From contig NC_059478.1 of assembly GCF_018139145.2 (NCBI RefSeq), forward strand, positions 1,550,001 through 1,614,000: DNA of 64,000 nucleotides. The letters are read 5' to 3'. This document shows positions 49,201 to 61,400 of the stretch, piece by piece; the stretch's first letter is position 1; each line of letters opens with the position of its first letter. The stretch comes from Gymnogyps californianus. Lineage: Eukaryota; Chordata; Aves; Accipitriformes; Cathartidae. Below the pieces are notes generated by a model. That model was not told where the DNA came from and made no database searches. It was given only the letters and a program-made list of their open reading frames with translations. A program made the position numbers and the translations under genes.

Positions 49201-49400
49201 AAGTTACACGAGTGTTGCATGTAAATAACTGTACAGGCGACCCGTGCCGACCGCCGGCAGCGATTGCACAGGGAGTGCAGCCAGCCCGCAGCCAGGAGCT
49301 GCTCCCCTTCGCCTCCCCAGCCCCGGGGGGACTGGACGGGGGCAGAGGTACTCATTGCTGGGCTGAGGAAGGGTTTTTTCAGCCACAGCACCCAGAGAAA
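49201..49400. other. Isolated GC/CpG-rich patch
   Basis: In an AT-rich stretch, about 130 bases (49235-49365) are strongly GC-rich with six or more CpG. Frames are open on both strands across it (105 codons on + from 49191, 131 codons on - ending at 49170), as expected when stop codons are rare. A possible splice donor, gcagaggtactc, lies near 49342. No protein family is recognised. It could be a small exon, a CpG-rich regulatory site or a fragment of a GC-rich LTR. Confidence 0.35.
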
Positions 49401-50879
49401 ACACGTACTGTGGGTATTAGGAGAAAGAAAATTAGATATGCAGTAGTGGTGTTGCCAGTGATACTCTGGGAGAACTGGGAGCACAGGCTTTGCCACTGCG
49501 ACAGATGATTCCCTTGCTCTTTCAAGTGAAATAACAAAATATTTTGTCAGATTAGGTTCACACAAACATATTGCTGACTCTACACAAAGACATGGGGTCT
49601 AGCTTAATGAACACTGGTGCTCTAATTGGCAGTTTCCAAACCACAAAAACCAACAGTGGCCACTGGAGGGCTCAAACACATCTTAAGAAATATTATCCTA
49701 GCCCATGGACTGTGCTTGGCCACCAAGCAAGGATGAGACGTAAATGTCATTACACAACTAGGAGTGAATATTTGAAGATCTAAACATCAAGCATTGTGGC
49801 TAGCGAGATGTAAACGTGAGGTGGATATTACATTGTCCTGAAATTTAATTTGCATGTTCCTCTTTCTAGCTACCTTTTGCTAAGGAATGCTAGCAGGGAG
49901 AATCTTCTCTTCCTAATGGCCACCATTATTATACTCAGTGCTTTAGACATACAGTATTATTTCTTGGAAGACTCGCAATAAAAATCTTTTCCTTTATACG
50001 AAGCCCAAACCTGTGCAAGTAAAAATAAAGGCACCTAGATAGTAATTTTACCATTTTCACATTGCAGCAGGTTAAATTGTAGTAATCAGAGAAGTATGAT
50101 TTCTGCTAAACCAGATGATTACAAATTAGTATTTTATTCATTTATTTCTGAAGAATTGTCAGAAAGTTTGGACAAACTCTGGATAAAGAGGAAGAGGTTA
50201 ATTAACTAGATATTTAATAGACTTATGACGTGAAGGAGATATGTCTTACCTAACTGTTAAAATAATCTCTCATGTATTTTTACATGAGAAGAAGTGAAAG
50301 GTCTTCACAGATTTTTCTGGGAATTACTGTCACCTGCGGGTTATTAATCATCTTGAAAAAGCAGCACTCCAGATAAGTGTCTGGATGAAGTTAAACAAGT
50401 CCATTTAGAAAGCACATTGACAGTATTAGTTAATAATATCATAAACTACTGAGGCTGGTAATATCGTCAGTGCAAAACTAGGTTATATTTAACACTGTGG
50501 AAGCTGGAAGGCCCTCACTCAGATGGGAGCCCACCATGTCAAAAAAATACATGAATATGTAGTGTGAGAGGTACGAAACTCTCCACGTCGAGTTGAAATT
50601 TTAAATGGACTCCAATATAACTAAACTGAGATAAGATGGAGTGCAATTATCACTGTTTTTCAGGTAAGTAAAAGAGACACACGTTAAGACGCACAGTACG
50701 CACAGGCCATGTTTTCAAAAGGGAACAGATTTTGAGTGATCCCAGCATGATTAATTCCTGTTAAAATATCATGAAGGGTGCCAGAATTGATAGATCTCCT
50801 GAAACTCTGATCCATGAGAAAACTCACTGAAAATCCATGAACATGCACCTGTTTTTAAGTACACATTTACCGGCTTGGC
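49401..50879. other. Noncoding DNA
   Basis: AT-rich with no recognised element. Confidence 0.5.
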
Positions 50880-51550
50880 TAGGTCAAGCCGGAGCATCCA
50901 GCTGAAATAGCTGAGCCCACAAATAGATCCTCAAACACTTCCTTGACGTTGTCAGAAGCACTGACGGATGGAGTTCCATTTCCGTTTGCCCCCTTGGATC
51001 ACAAACATGTTTGAGGTGGTCCATGTCCCCCCACCCTCTGTGGCACATTCCCAACACTCTCTTCAACTCACTCCAGCCCAGACAGGCCAGGATTTGTTCA
51101 GCAAACTTGTAAAGTGCCGATTCCAAGCCTGCATTTTCTTTTTCTTTAATTTTCTTTCTATTCACATTCAAACTTTAATCATGAATTTCATCATGAATTG
51201 TTAAGTAATTTTTATTCATGCACTTTTATAAATATATGCTTGCATGTAAAATAGAGATATAAATCCGCATCCATAGGTGCAAATAAAAATATATTTATAC
51301 ATATTTCTAACCTTTTTAATATACAAAAATATATATATAAAGAGAGAAAAAGAGATGTTCAAGAGTCCTCTCTATGTGAGGCCCTTGAGGTACTTCTGGG
51401 CTAAAGAAGGTGGCAGGGCTTCGGCAGCCAACCAGTCGCAGGGAGTTTTGCGATCACCTGGGGTACAGCCATGCAAAGAGCAGGGCTGGGCCAAACCGTG
51501 GCTCCCTTGGGGTCGTCACCGTCCTCTGTCTGTCTCATTTTCATGTTATT
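50880..51550. other. Two GC-richer patches, unclassified
   Basis: Two patches of raised GC at 50880-51125 and 51370-51530 are separated by very AT-rich sequence with TA repeats. The first carries a 95-codon minus-strand frame (50884-51171) and the second a 91-codon + frame (51277-51552). Neither shows a domain that I recognise. Fragments of GC-rich LTRs are the likeliest explanation, by comparison with other GC-rich blocks in this window, but no diagnostic motif was seen. Confidence 0.3.
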
Positions 51551-54500
51551 AAGCAGTACAGATATTCTCCTTCTTAACCTTTCATCTGTACCTGCAGCCA
51601 ACACTGAAAGTCAGGAAAAATTAATCAAATGAGATGTTTAACAGAATTCTATACTTCTTATTCCAATTAGAAACTAATCGGCCAGATACTTCGTTAAAGA
51701 GCAAGATCAAAGATGCTGAGTACTACATTCATGAAATCCATTCAGTCAACACGACTGATAAAGAGCCAAGGTGTTCCTTACCATACCAATCACACTCTCA
51801 CACCCCCCAGACCAACCTATCCAAAGAAACAAACAGAAAAAAAAACCCCAAACCCAAACCAAAATTTGGCTACATAAAATATTGCAAAGGATTAATCTGA
51901 TAGGAACCTTTCTGAAAACAAACAAAACAATCAATAGCAAAATGGCAACTGTTCAACAACAAAAACAGTTGTCGAGGAAGGAAAAATAGAAAAGGTCTTC
52001 GGGAATGAGCTTATTTAGATATCCACACTAAATGCATGGCTATGGCATATCTGTTAGTGCATACTAAAACAAAGGAACCTCATCCTCATAAGAACGCACT
52101 TGTTCCTGCTCAGTGAACTGGTGCCCTGCTTACCTGTAAAACTTCCCCCAGTGACGGTGTATGAACAACCTTTTTGAGTATAAATGTAGGCTGCAGACTG
52201 ATCCTATATCTCAAGCCCATTGTTAGGGGAGGGGGGGGAGGAAATTGCAGAGGAACTCTCTCCTTTCGACATTTCTGAATCTTGTTATGATTAAACTTCA
52301 AAATTAAAATTTATGACTTCTAAGGCAATTGCCACTTGAAGGAAATATTTGTCAGCTATCTTTTCACTGTGGAATAGTGAAAAGAAACAAACAAAAGAAA
52401 CAGGAAGAAACAAAAAGTGGGAGGTAGTTTCCTTGTCCAACACTGGATACTGAATAAACTATTCCTGGTCTCAGTTTTTTGTGTGGCAGTACAAGTACAG
52501 TCTTTTTTGGTTGTTTTGTTCTTCATTCTACTTTAACTGTATTTTTCATGGTTCTCCAAAATGAAAACCTACATTTTACCTACATTTTCCGCAAAACAAA
52601 GTTCCTTCATTTAAAATGTTAGAGCAGCCTTGCATTTGTTTTGAGACAGTGACATGCAACTTTTTTCTTCATCTATCTTAAATGAAAAACAGTGGTTAAA
52701 TCAACCACAGTTGTATCTATGAAAAAAAGTCATATTTTCAAAACATGCTTCAGTGTGTAGCCAAAAAGCTATCAATAGCATACTAATAGTATCTGGTTCT
52801 AGATAAAGGTATATTTGAAATTATTATTTGGCTAAAAATTATAGTAAGATTAGTATAAATGGTTAAATTCTTTACCCTGTATTTTGTTGGTTATATATCA
52901 TGAAGTTCCTGATTGCTACAGGTTTCCACAAATTAAGTTACAGAAAAAGTCCCAGTTTGCTAATTTTCTTGTTTCACTACTAAACTTGAATTGTATCATT
53001 TCCTACACAATATGTATATGAAACATTACCTTGAAGTGTATTACTAAATCAAAGTTGATGCATAATTAAAACAAGTATTAACAACTGCTGCCACATAACT
53101 CAGACTATTACATTCTTTCCCAGAAAGAAAATAAAAGTCATGTCATGTATTGCTTGTTCTTGAAAGTGAAAAATTTATTATACTCAGTCTTCCCTTGTAA
53201 TAGGTTTCAGAGCAAATCACTTCATTTTCATCTCAATTTCGTAGTACTCTTCAGTAGAAAATGCTGGAAACCGAAGTTCCATATGTATTTCCAATAATAG
53301 TAATATAAATATCTTAAGGCATTTTTGCTAGTCCTGTTTAGTGGTGTAGTACTGTTGGGAGTGTAAATGCATATGCCAGATTTTGCCCAGTTTAGAATTA
53401 ACTTAAAGTGGATAAATAAAGTACCAAGTTTCTATCAAAAAAATTGTTTCTGGCTTAAGCAACTACCCTGCCTTGTAATTTGAGAGCTAAAATAGTAAGA
53501 AAAGAATACCTTTCATTCTCACATATTAAAACCTTGTACCATTCACTAATAGGTAAGTTTTTTGTATTACATTAATTATACAAATATATCACATTAAAAG
53601 GAATGCTTGCACTCTCCTCCAAAAAATTTGGATATATTTCTTTTTTTTTTTTAATCCTATAAAGTTTAATTAGGGTATTTAATCCTGAGGATTTTACCTT
53701 TCAATTTTAAAATATAGTTTAAAAACGTAGGCTATTAATAGCGTTGTATTCACTAATAAAATTACATACTGGCTTTTGGTTTTCTGCTGAGACCACTTCT
53801 TAGGATAGTTGGGTGAAGAACTAGAACAGCAGTTTTTCAGGTCTGTGGTTTGCAGTTTTTGATTATGCTTCTGGGAAAATGAGGAAATGCTGAAAAATGG
53901 TCTTGATTTTGCATAGAATTCATTCCCATATAAACCAATTCTTTTGAAATCCCGAGATGAGGAGCTTCCTGGGAGGGGATGAGGAAGAAACTGTCTATTT
54001 CTGAAAGGAATCTCTACTGAACTGTGGATATATTAAACCTCACCAAAGCACAAGCGTTGGTATCCCTGGTCATTTTGGACTTAGATCCTCATTACAAAAT
54101 TCAAGAGTTATTTGTTCCTTATTATTTTATTGTTGAGGTAGGGGGGGTTATGATATTTAATATATTTAATATTTATTATATTTATCATCCTTCACTGTCT
54201 ACTTTGTTTAAAAAACTAGTAGCCATTTCCCGAAATATAGTTCTGTGAACACTCTTCTGGCCATCATACACTTAGAAGTGTCACATGGTCAAGTTGAAAA
54301 GGCAATTTTCAGCAAGAAATGTGAACAGGTATGAACTTCCAAAAGTCAAATTAAGACAATTCTGGTACTGCTGTTCATAAACATATTTTTAAAATGCAGA
54401 GTGACTACTCAAGTACAAAATGAGAACTTAAAAACTGTCAGGTAACAAATGAATGCTTAAACGCTGTAAGAGGTAATGCTGTTTTCCCTCAGTTAAATCA

Positions 54501-55436
54501 TCATCATCTGTCTCTATTCACAGCGGCCAAGTTAAAGAAAATAGCACTTACCCTATCCACAAGCCAAGAACATCTTGTGTTTAAGCTCAGTAAAAACCAT
54601 GCTGACCTTGACTAATGGGCTTTATCCTGTCATAAAATACAAAATTAAAAAGACAAAAAACCAGTCAGAGCAGCAATTTCTCCAAGTCAGAAAAACTCTG
54701 ACTGGAACTCCTAAAAAAGCCTTGTATTGATGTCCTCCAGTGCTTGAAATGAAAGAAAAAAGATGTGCAGAAGGGGCTGAATTTTAATGGATTTTATGAG
54801 AGACATACTAGCTCTCTTAAAGCCACACAAATGCAAGAGAGCCAAACAATTAGGGCTTAGGAAAGAAGCAGCAGTGAAATCTATGTGCATGCCAGCATCT
54901 GAGTATTGCAGAAGGGGTAGGAGAATGTAAAGACATGAAAAAACAACAGCTATCTCTCTTCTAGATATTTGTTCATAGCAACTTTAGAGGTTTAAGTCTT
55001 TCTATTCTATTAGCATTATAGAAGCTATATGGAGCTGGTACAAATGGAAAGGTGAGAGGGAAAGCACTAGGTTAAATAACAAAAAATAAATCAAATCTGT
55101 GTACAAAGACTTTGGTGGAACATTTTTTTTCACTGTTGATTGGCCTTCCTTCACAATCTGGATGACTGTTCCCCAGTCAATTACACATCATCAAATGAAT
55201 TACCTCACTCATTTGCAGTTAAGGAACACTGAAAGGAAAAAAGTAAAACAATCTCCTGCTGGACACTCTTTTTCCTATTCAGTTAAGGACCCAGAAGAGG
55301 ACATACATAGAATAAAATCTTCCAAGTTTAAAAAAGCAGTCCTGAAAATGTCCACATGGCTCCTCCTTAATCAGTCACCTAAAGAAATAAATATATTACT
55401 CATGGACTGTATTTTATAGCTCCCCTTCGTTAAACA
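51551..55436. other. Long AT-rich noncoding stretch
   Basis: No gene or mobile element was recognised in about 3.9 kb. There is a G run near 52228-52239, a T run at 53640-53652 and ATTTAATAT-type simple sequence near 54150-54185. Confidence 0.5.
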
Positions 55437-55820
55437 TGCATTTCTCCATTTCTGCCTGGCATGTTTCAGAGTGCTCGGTAGCTTGATGCGTGCCTCGTAC
55501 ACATAGTGCAGCAAGGGGTGCTCTGGTGCTGCCTCCGCCAGGACTGTGTCTGCATAAATGTGTCACATAAACTTCATCAAGCAGCCTGAAATTGGAAGCT
55601 GCTAGATTCCTTCTTTTCTGAATTTCCATGTTCCCGCTTACTTGCCGTCTTTCCCACTCTGATCCAGTAACTCTGACATTGATTTCTACGTAATGAAGAG
55701 TCCAAAGTTTGTTATATGAACTGTCAAGACTGACAAAATGTGCTCCTATCCGAGAATAATTCATAGCCCATGTTTTGGTCATTTCTCTTGAGGAATGTAG
55801 GTTGATTACCTCAGGCAAGG
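55437..55820 (-). other. Unresolved minus-strand open segment
   Basis: A 134-codon frame on the minus strand (55414-55818) crosses a segment that includes a small CpG-bearing patch at 55470-55550. In the next frame, the same patch reads AEAAPEHPLLHYVYEARIKL and onward for about 30 more residues, more protein-like than usual for random DNA, directly after a possible splice acceptor (tttatgcag on the minus strand, near 55552). I recognise no protein. A degraded exon, an old pseudogene fragment or chance are all possible. Confidence 0.25.
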
Positions 55821-56089
55821 GAAGATATGAACGTAGTTATCAGGAAAGCTACAGCAAATGAGTCAGATGGCTTCACTATCTGAATTTCCTTCAGTCATAT
55901 TAAACAAGAACAATCTTCTTCTAGTCTTTGAAAAAACAGGCAGAGTCCTAACCCCAGGATATGGGTACCAAGTGGGCAACAGCCTTCTTGTTATCTTTTC
56001 ACCGGTTGCAGGACGTAGGGCATTTAAGTTATAACTGTGATATAAGGATGAATTTCAGGTTTGTGCTATAGTTATAACTGTGGTCTGTG
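55821..56089. other. Noncoding spacer
   Basis: Nothing recognisable. A short 'gttataactgtg' duplication occurs at 56029-56040 and 56070-56081. Confidence 0.5.
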
Positions 56090-56475
56090 TACACATATAA
56101 CACACTCAGTCACCAGTTCCTTGGGTGGTCCAGGGACTCCCCAGCGAGTCTCTGCGTAAATGAGACCATGGGCTGATTTGAGACTACCAACAGACTTGAG
56201 ACCATGGCCAGCTTTGAGACAATGAACCTGTTTGAGACAAAGTGCTTGACTGAACTCCTGCCACCTTCACAACAAAGCATTTGATGAAACGTCCCAGGAT
56301 CTCTCCAGGTGGGACTTTCAGACAGTCCCAGAAGTTCTCCTGCCAGATCCTGTACTACAGGGCTCGACGGATAAGCAATGTTTGTGTGCTTAAATATGTT
56401 GATTTACACCCTGGATGAAGAATTGCACAGGCCCAGTGACTCCCCCAGGCAGTTCCAGCTGTAGAATCGACCACA
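56090..56475 (-). mobile_element. Possible antisense LTR with minisatellite
   Basis: A GC-richer block whose minus strand runs from about 56475 to 56090 with LTR-like composition and contains the 18-bp tandem array at 56161-56250. The sequence around 56105-56150 gives a distinctive 'agtccctggaccacccaagg' on the minus strand that seems familiar from bird repeat sequence, although I cannot name it. No termini or duplication were found. It may simply be unique sequence containing a minisatellite. Confidence 0.3.
56161..56250. repeat. 18-bp minisatellite, five units
   Basis: Five consecutive 18-base units, each starting TGAGAC, at 56161, 56179, 56197, 56215 and 56233. The remainder of each unit loosely follows CATGGNCNGNTT in most copies. 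Unit length is constant with no indel, so the array is clear despite substitutions. On the minus strand the frame is open through the array with a six-residue period containing VS, ending at a stop near 56114. Confidence 0.85.
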
Positions 56476-58349
56476 CCGAACAAAAATAGATAATATTTCT
56501 GTCAGTCAGTAGAGACCTTTATTTGAGCTTCCCCACTCTTTTCTCTTATTGCAGTCTGAACAGTTTTTTAATTTTATTTTCTGGAAGTTGCAGCAAAATA
56601 ATCCACACATTCTATATTGCTGAAAAACTAAGAGTTAGTATTTCTTCAGTTAAGCCATTCAATTGATTGAAAGTGCTTTAAGCAAAAACATTATATCTGG
56701 TAAATATTCTGATAGCTTCACATTGCAAGAAATATGATACTGAAAGAGTTTTGGATGACTTGAAAATTTGTTATATGTTCTTTCATCCAGCGCTGAAGGT
56801 AACTATAACAGCTTTTCATATTCACCCTCATTAGAAACTCAGCTACATTCTGTAAGTCAGAGCATGACTCATTCTTCTGAAATTAAAAGAGACTTTTACC
56901 AATTATTTTCACATTAAAAAACACAGCATTATTTTTTCCCATCTAATATTTTTTAAATATTTTTAAAAATATTCTGCTCCAGGTAGCCCACTGATCAGGC
57001 TTTTTCCTCAGCAGACTACTTAAAACACAGGACAGAAATTAACAGCATTTTCAGCTATCTATTAGTAGAGAGAAATTAAAAAGTCCCTAAGTATAGATTT
57101 ATAGAATTAAAAGGGTTATTTTTCAAATTTTCGCCATGACAAAGACGGAGACATTTATGTCAACAGCAGCACAAAATAATTCTGTAAACATGCTAAAGAA
57201 TCACTTACCAACGTTTCAGAATTTTCATTGCAAAGATATTTGGGGGACTTTTTTTAACAAGTTATTTTGTGCAGGGGAGTTTGGGACAATACAGGAAGAC
57301 TGTAGAAACTATGACTCTGCTTTTCTGATTTCATTTCAACTGTCCTAAAGACAGTGGGAAGCAGATGCTTAGTTTCCTCAGTCTCCCTGGCACTTTCTAA
57401 ACTCCCACAAAGCAGCTACTCATAGTCATATGGAGAAATGTAACATGAGCCAGATCTTCCGAACTCAAACTTTGGAAGACAACGTTGAAAACACAAAAGG
57501 CAAGCATTTTCAATAGTGATTTTACTAAAAAACCAACGACAATACAATTCACTTAGGAGTCCATCTCATTTATTTCTTAGAGTTGTATATTGGAGTGTGA
57601 AATTAATTCAGGATTTAAGCATGACAAGTATGGAGTAGCCACTCTTGAAAAAGCAAGACTACTGAATAACAAGACTTGTGAATAACAAGAAATAGCAAAA
57701 GCCTGTGAAGGACTTACAGCTGATGGCAACACATATGTCATGCCAGGGTCCTTTTCACTGCCTCTCTCTGCACTAGTCTGCAATGAGTGGGATAAAATCA
57801 AAATTGCCTTCTTCTGGACATCAGGGCTGGGACCGATTGGCAGGTTATGTGTATATTGCGTCTTTTGTCATCATGAGTAATGGCAATGTAACTAAGGTAG
57901 GTCTTCCCTTTTGGAGAGCACGGGATGTGTGCCAGTTTTTTAGACCTACTCATGCAAAACAGTGACTTTTTTGGAACTCTCTTATGGACTCCTGGACAGA
58001 ACAGCTGTTTAATCCCAATGATACCTCGTCGCTCCTATCACTGTAGTGACTCCTTGAGACAGCAAAGGAACATCTACCATCCTTGAATCTGCCAAATCAT
58101 ATTGTTAATTTCTGTTTCTTTTAGAAGGTCAGGACGTGGTGGGGTTTGTTTCTGTTTTTGTTTTAGTCTTACCAGAACATAATTAAAAAGATGGTGAGGA
58201 AAAAAACTAGTTTTCTCCAAAATACCATTTTCCACCTTGTTTATGACTTGCATTTTTTTTCTTGGGAAAAAAGATCTTGACTTATGTTAGCTGATGAGAA
58301 TTTTATCAGTTTTTCTTGACAAAACACATGTAAAGAAAACAACAGGAAA
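56476..58349. other. Noncoding DNA
   Basis: AT-rich. No gene or element was recognised. Short frames near 57136 and 57577-57965 have no domain. Confidence 0.5.
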
Positions 58350-58442
58350 CACTGATGTCCAAGAAGCAAAAAGGAGAACCAGCTAACTACCGACTGCTAT
58401 CCTTTTCTTTAGTTCCCTGGGAAGTTAGAAATAAAACCCTTT
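58350..58442 (+). mobile_element. Possible short CR1 reverse transcriptase piece
   Basis: On the + strand the start of a 136-codon frame reads KKQKGEPANYRLLSFSLVPW, which parallels the CR1-type motif of form KKGDPANYRPVSLTSVPG. The match is short and the frame soon enters a G run and unrelated sequence, so the assignment is tentative. Confidence 0.4.
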
Positions 58443-58455
58443 GGGGGGGGGGGGG
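58443..58455 (+). repeat. G13 homopolymer
   Basis: Thirteen consecutive G, directly after the possible CR1 piece and before a GC-richer unclassified stretch (58456-58640). It is prone to length error in sequencing and assembly. Confidence 0.9.
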
Positions 58456-61400
58456 ACACGACAGTTTTTCCTTCTACCTAGCCTCTGGCAGAGGCACTGT
58501 GCACTCCCTGTACCTGGAGACCCATGGGGCCATGTTCCCATCTAGGTCTCTGCCCAAGTCAAGGCCACCGATGGGCTGGGGAGGTTTCTCCTTTCCAGTC
58601 TGGGGACCATGCCCTGTGGCATATCGCCACCAGTTACCAGAAGCTTCTAACAGTCCTTTAATTCAGACCAGAGCATCGTCTCTTGATAATACCTTTTTCA
58701 ACACAGAGAGCAAATGCTTTTCATCCAGAAACAGGTATCAGAGTGCTTTGTTTATGTGTGTATGATTGTAAAAAATTACATAACATTTAAATTCCATTTC
58801 AAATCATCGAAGCGTAGTTACTTGGAGAAAGGATGCTTTCAGTAATCCCTCCCTTCAAATATCTCATTGTTGGTTTTTTTTAACTTTAAATAATTCAAAG
58901 TAAATAATTCAATTTGCATAATTCAGGTACAGTGAGGACAAGCTGCTGAACCTTGGACATCAAATGACTTACTGATTTAATAATTACTCCTTAGGCCCTC
59001 ATAGTTCTTCAGTGTCAGGTCTTCAACACCCTGTGCACTACCTATCTCATAAAGAATGGTGCAAGATGTTGATTACACTTAACCCCTAATTTCAGACTTC
59101 ATACAGAAAATTAAATAAATCCATAATTGAAGGCTCTCCCAAAGAAACAGTTGTACACAGGAAACAGATATCTTAAGGGTAGCTTAGACAATTTCTTGAG
59201 AAATTTTGCATCAGTAAACAAAAAGCACGGACTAAAAATTAATCAAGTACTTAAGAGCAAAATGATGACAAAAGATACTGAAATTGATCTGATTTTACAA
59301 GGATTTCTCAGTTAAAAACATCAACCCAAATTTGCTGAAAGACTTCTGAGTTAAGAGCTTGAATGCTTAAGTCAGGTAGCATACCTCTTCTGTCCGTATC
59401 TCCAGCAACTTCAAGAGGAACATAGCACTCACAATTATGGATGCAAAATGAACACAAGTAAAGGAAGGAAATAAGGTATCCTTGCCTCAAAATGCAGCAT
59501 GGTGCCAACTTAGCCACATGAAAACTATAAATGAAGTACTATAGGAAATAGCACATAGTGCTTCTAATGTAAAATGAGTAAAAGAAAGCACAAGGATACG
59601 GCTCATTTATCATCCATTATTAAGAAAAAAGATCAATGTACAATAATTAATTTGTCTAAGGAAGTACCTTCAGAAACCATTTAACATAAAGCCTCAGAGG
59701 AAGTCTTTGTGTTTTTGTTAACATATGTGCATAGACATTCATAATGTCACCTCAGCTCTATTGGCTTGCAGGATAGGTCAGTCTTCAGACTCAGTTTGCT
59801 CTTCTCAAGTAAATTAAAATGTTAAATAAGCTTGCAAACAATTTGCTGGCTTTCAGTCTTAAGGTCCAAACATCCAGCACAATGATGTTTTCACAAGGAA
59901 TGCATGGAGTCCCATAGAGGAACTAATACAAAACACAAATGCTGAAGTCCAATACAAAGCCTTCATTCTTACTCTGCTTGCTCTCCGGATACAACCAGTG
60001 ATGTTTCTGACATACCTAATTTGATGATGATTTGAATATGCAAGATCTTACCTTCTTTGTATCTGTGTAGCACAGGTGCGTCCTTGCTGTGAAGGCTACT
60101 CGAGACAATTCTCTGAGTTTAGACTTCATGGAGGATTTATACTCAATACCCAGCTTAACTGAAATGCAGTTCCTTCTGTTTGCTTTCCTTTGAAACAATA
60201 CTTGTCACAGGATTCGCAGCTGCTCTGTACATCTCAAAAACACAGAAGTTGACCAGCTTGGACTATGCAAAGCAGAAAGGCTGTTTTCATGGCTTTTGAC
60301 GCTATTTAACATGAGACTGGTACAGCACTCAGTATTCAATAGCTCTAAAATATTTCCAATGCTTTAATGGCTACATGAAACAGAAAGATAGTTATGTGAC
60401 GTCAGAGGGTTTTCGGCACTTCCTGCCTTCTGTTTGTCCACTAATTTTGATGTCCTCCTTTCTTCATATGAACAGAGATCTCCTCTCAGAGAAGCAGCCA
60501 GTTGTCCTTTCATCCTCTGCTGCATTTGGTACTATACAGTTTGCAGGCCAATAAAAGTTGAGCCTGAAGTAGAGGATATGTCTGGCCTTATTTATTACTG
60601 AATTTATCTTTTCTTGTTACTTTTGCAGTGAGCTTTTTCTTATGGGTAAATAAGCATTGAGAGTGGTCTGGGGAAATAAGACTTTAGGTAGATGAAGATG
60701 AAACACATGAAAAAAGTGGCAAATTGTAGTGACACCCAAGTGTAAGATAAATTACATCCTGAAGAAGCAAAATGAGTTCCCTGACTACACCGTCCATTCA
60801 CCATTATCAGCCACTCTGTATATGCAGGACTTTTCACAGAATGAAAAAAGAGTGGGTCAGGATAAATTAAATGTCTATAAAGCAGTAGGGAGTGCCAGAG
60901 CTCAGAAATAAGACACATTGGGGATCATCTATTTAATACCAAAATTCTAAAATATTAAAGGAATCTGACTTAAAGTTTATATTTATCATCTTAGAATCAG
61001 ACATCTCCAATTCTTCTTATGTGCTTTATTGAATTATTCCTCCATTAATATGACAAAGAACACTGAATGAGGCGAACAAATTTTCATTTCCAAATTTACA
61101 GAAGGAACATTGGTTATTGCCACATCCCACAGGACTATAATGCAGGTTTTCTTCTGTTAAATGAGTTTTGTGATAACAAGAAAACACCAACAGAATCAAT
61201 CCTTACACAGCTAATCGAAATAAAGACACTGGGAAAATAAAAAAGACATATCGAGAGCAAGAGTACATGTGCTGAGCTACACGTTTGGAGCAAATTTCAT
61301 AGAGTTTGATAGAGTTTTCATTCAGCATTTTCAGGCTTCTGTAAAAGACTGTATCTTAATAACTATGAATCATTTTCCTATATGACAGACATCTTCTCAA

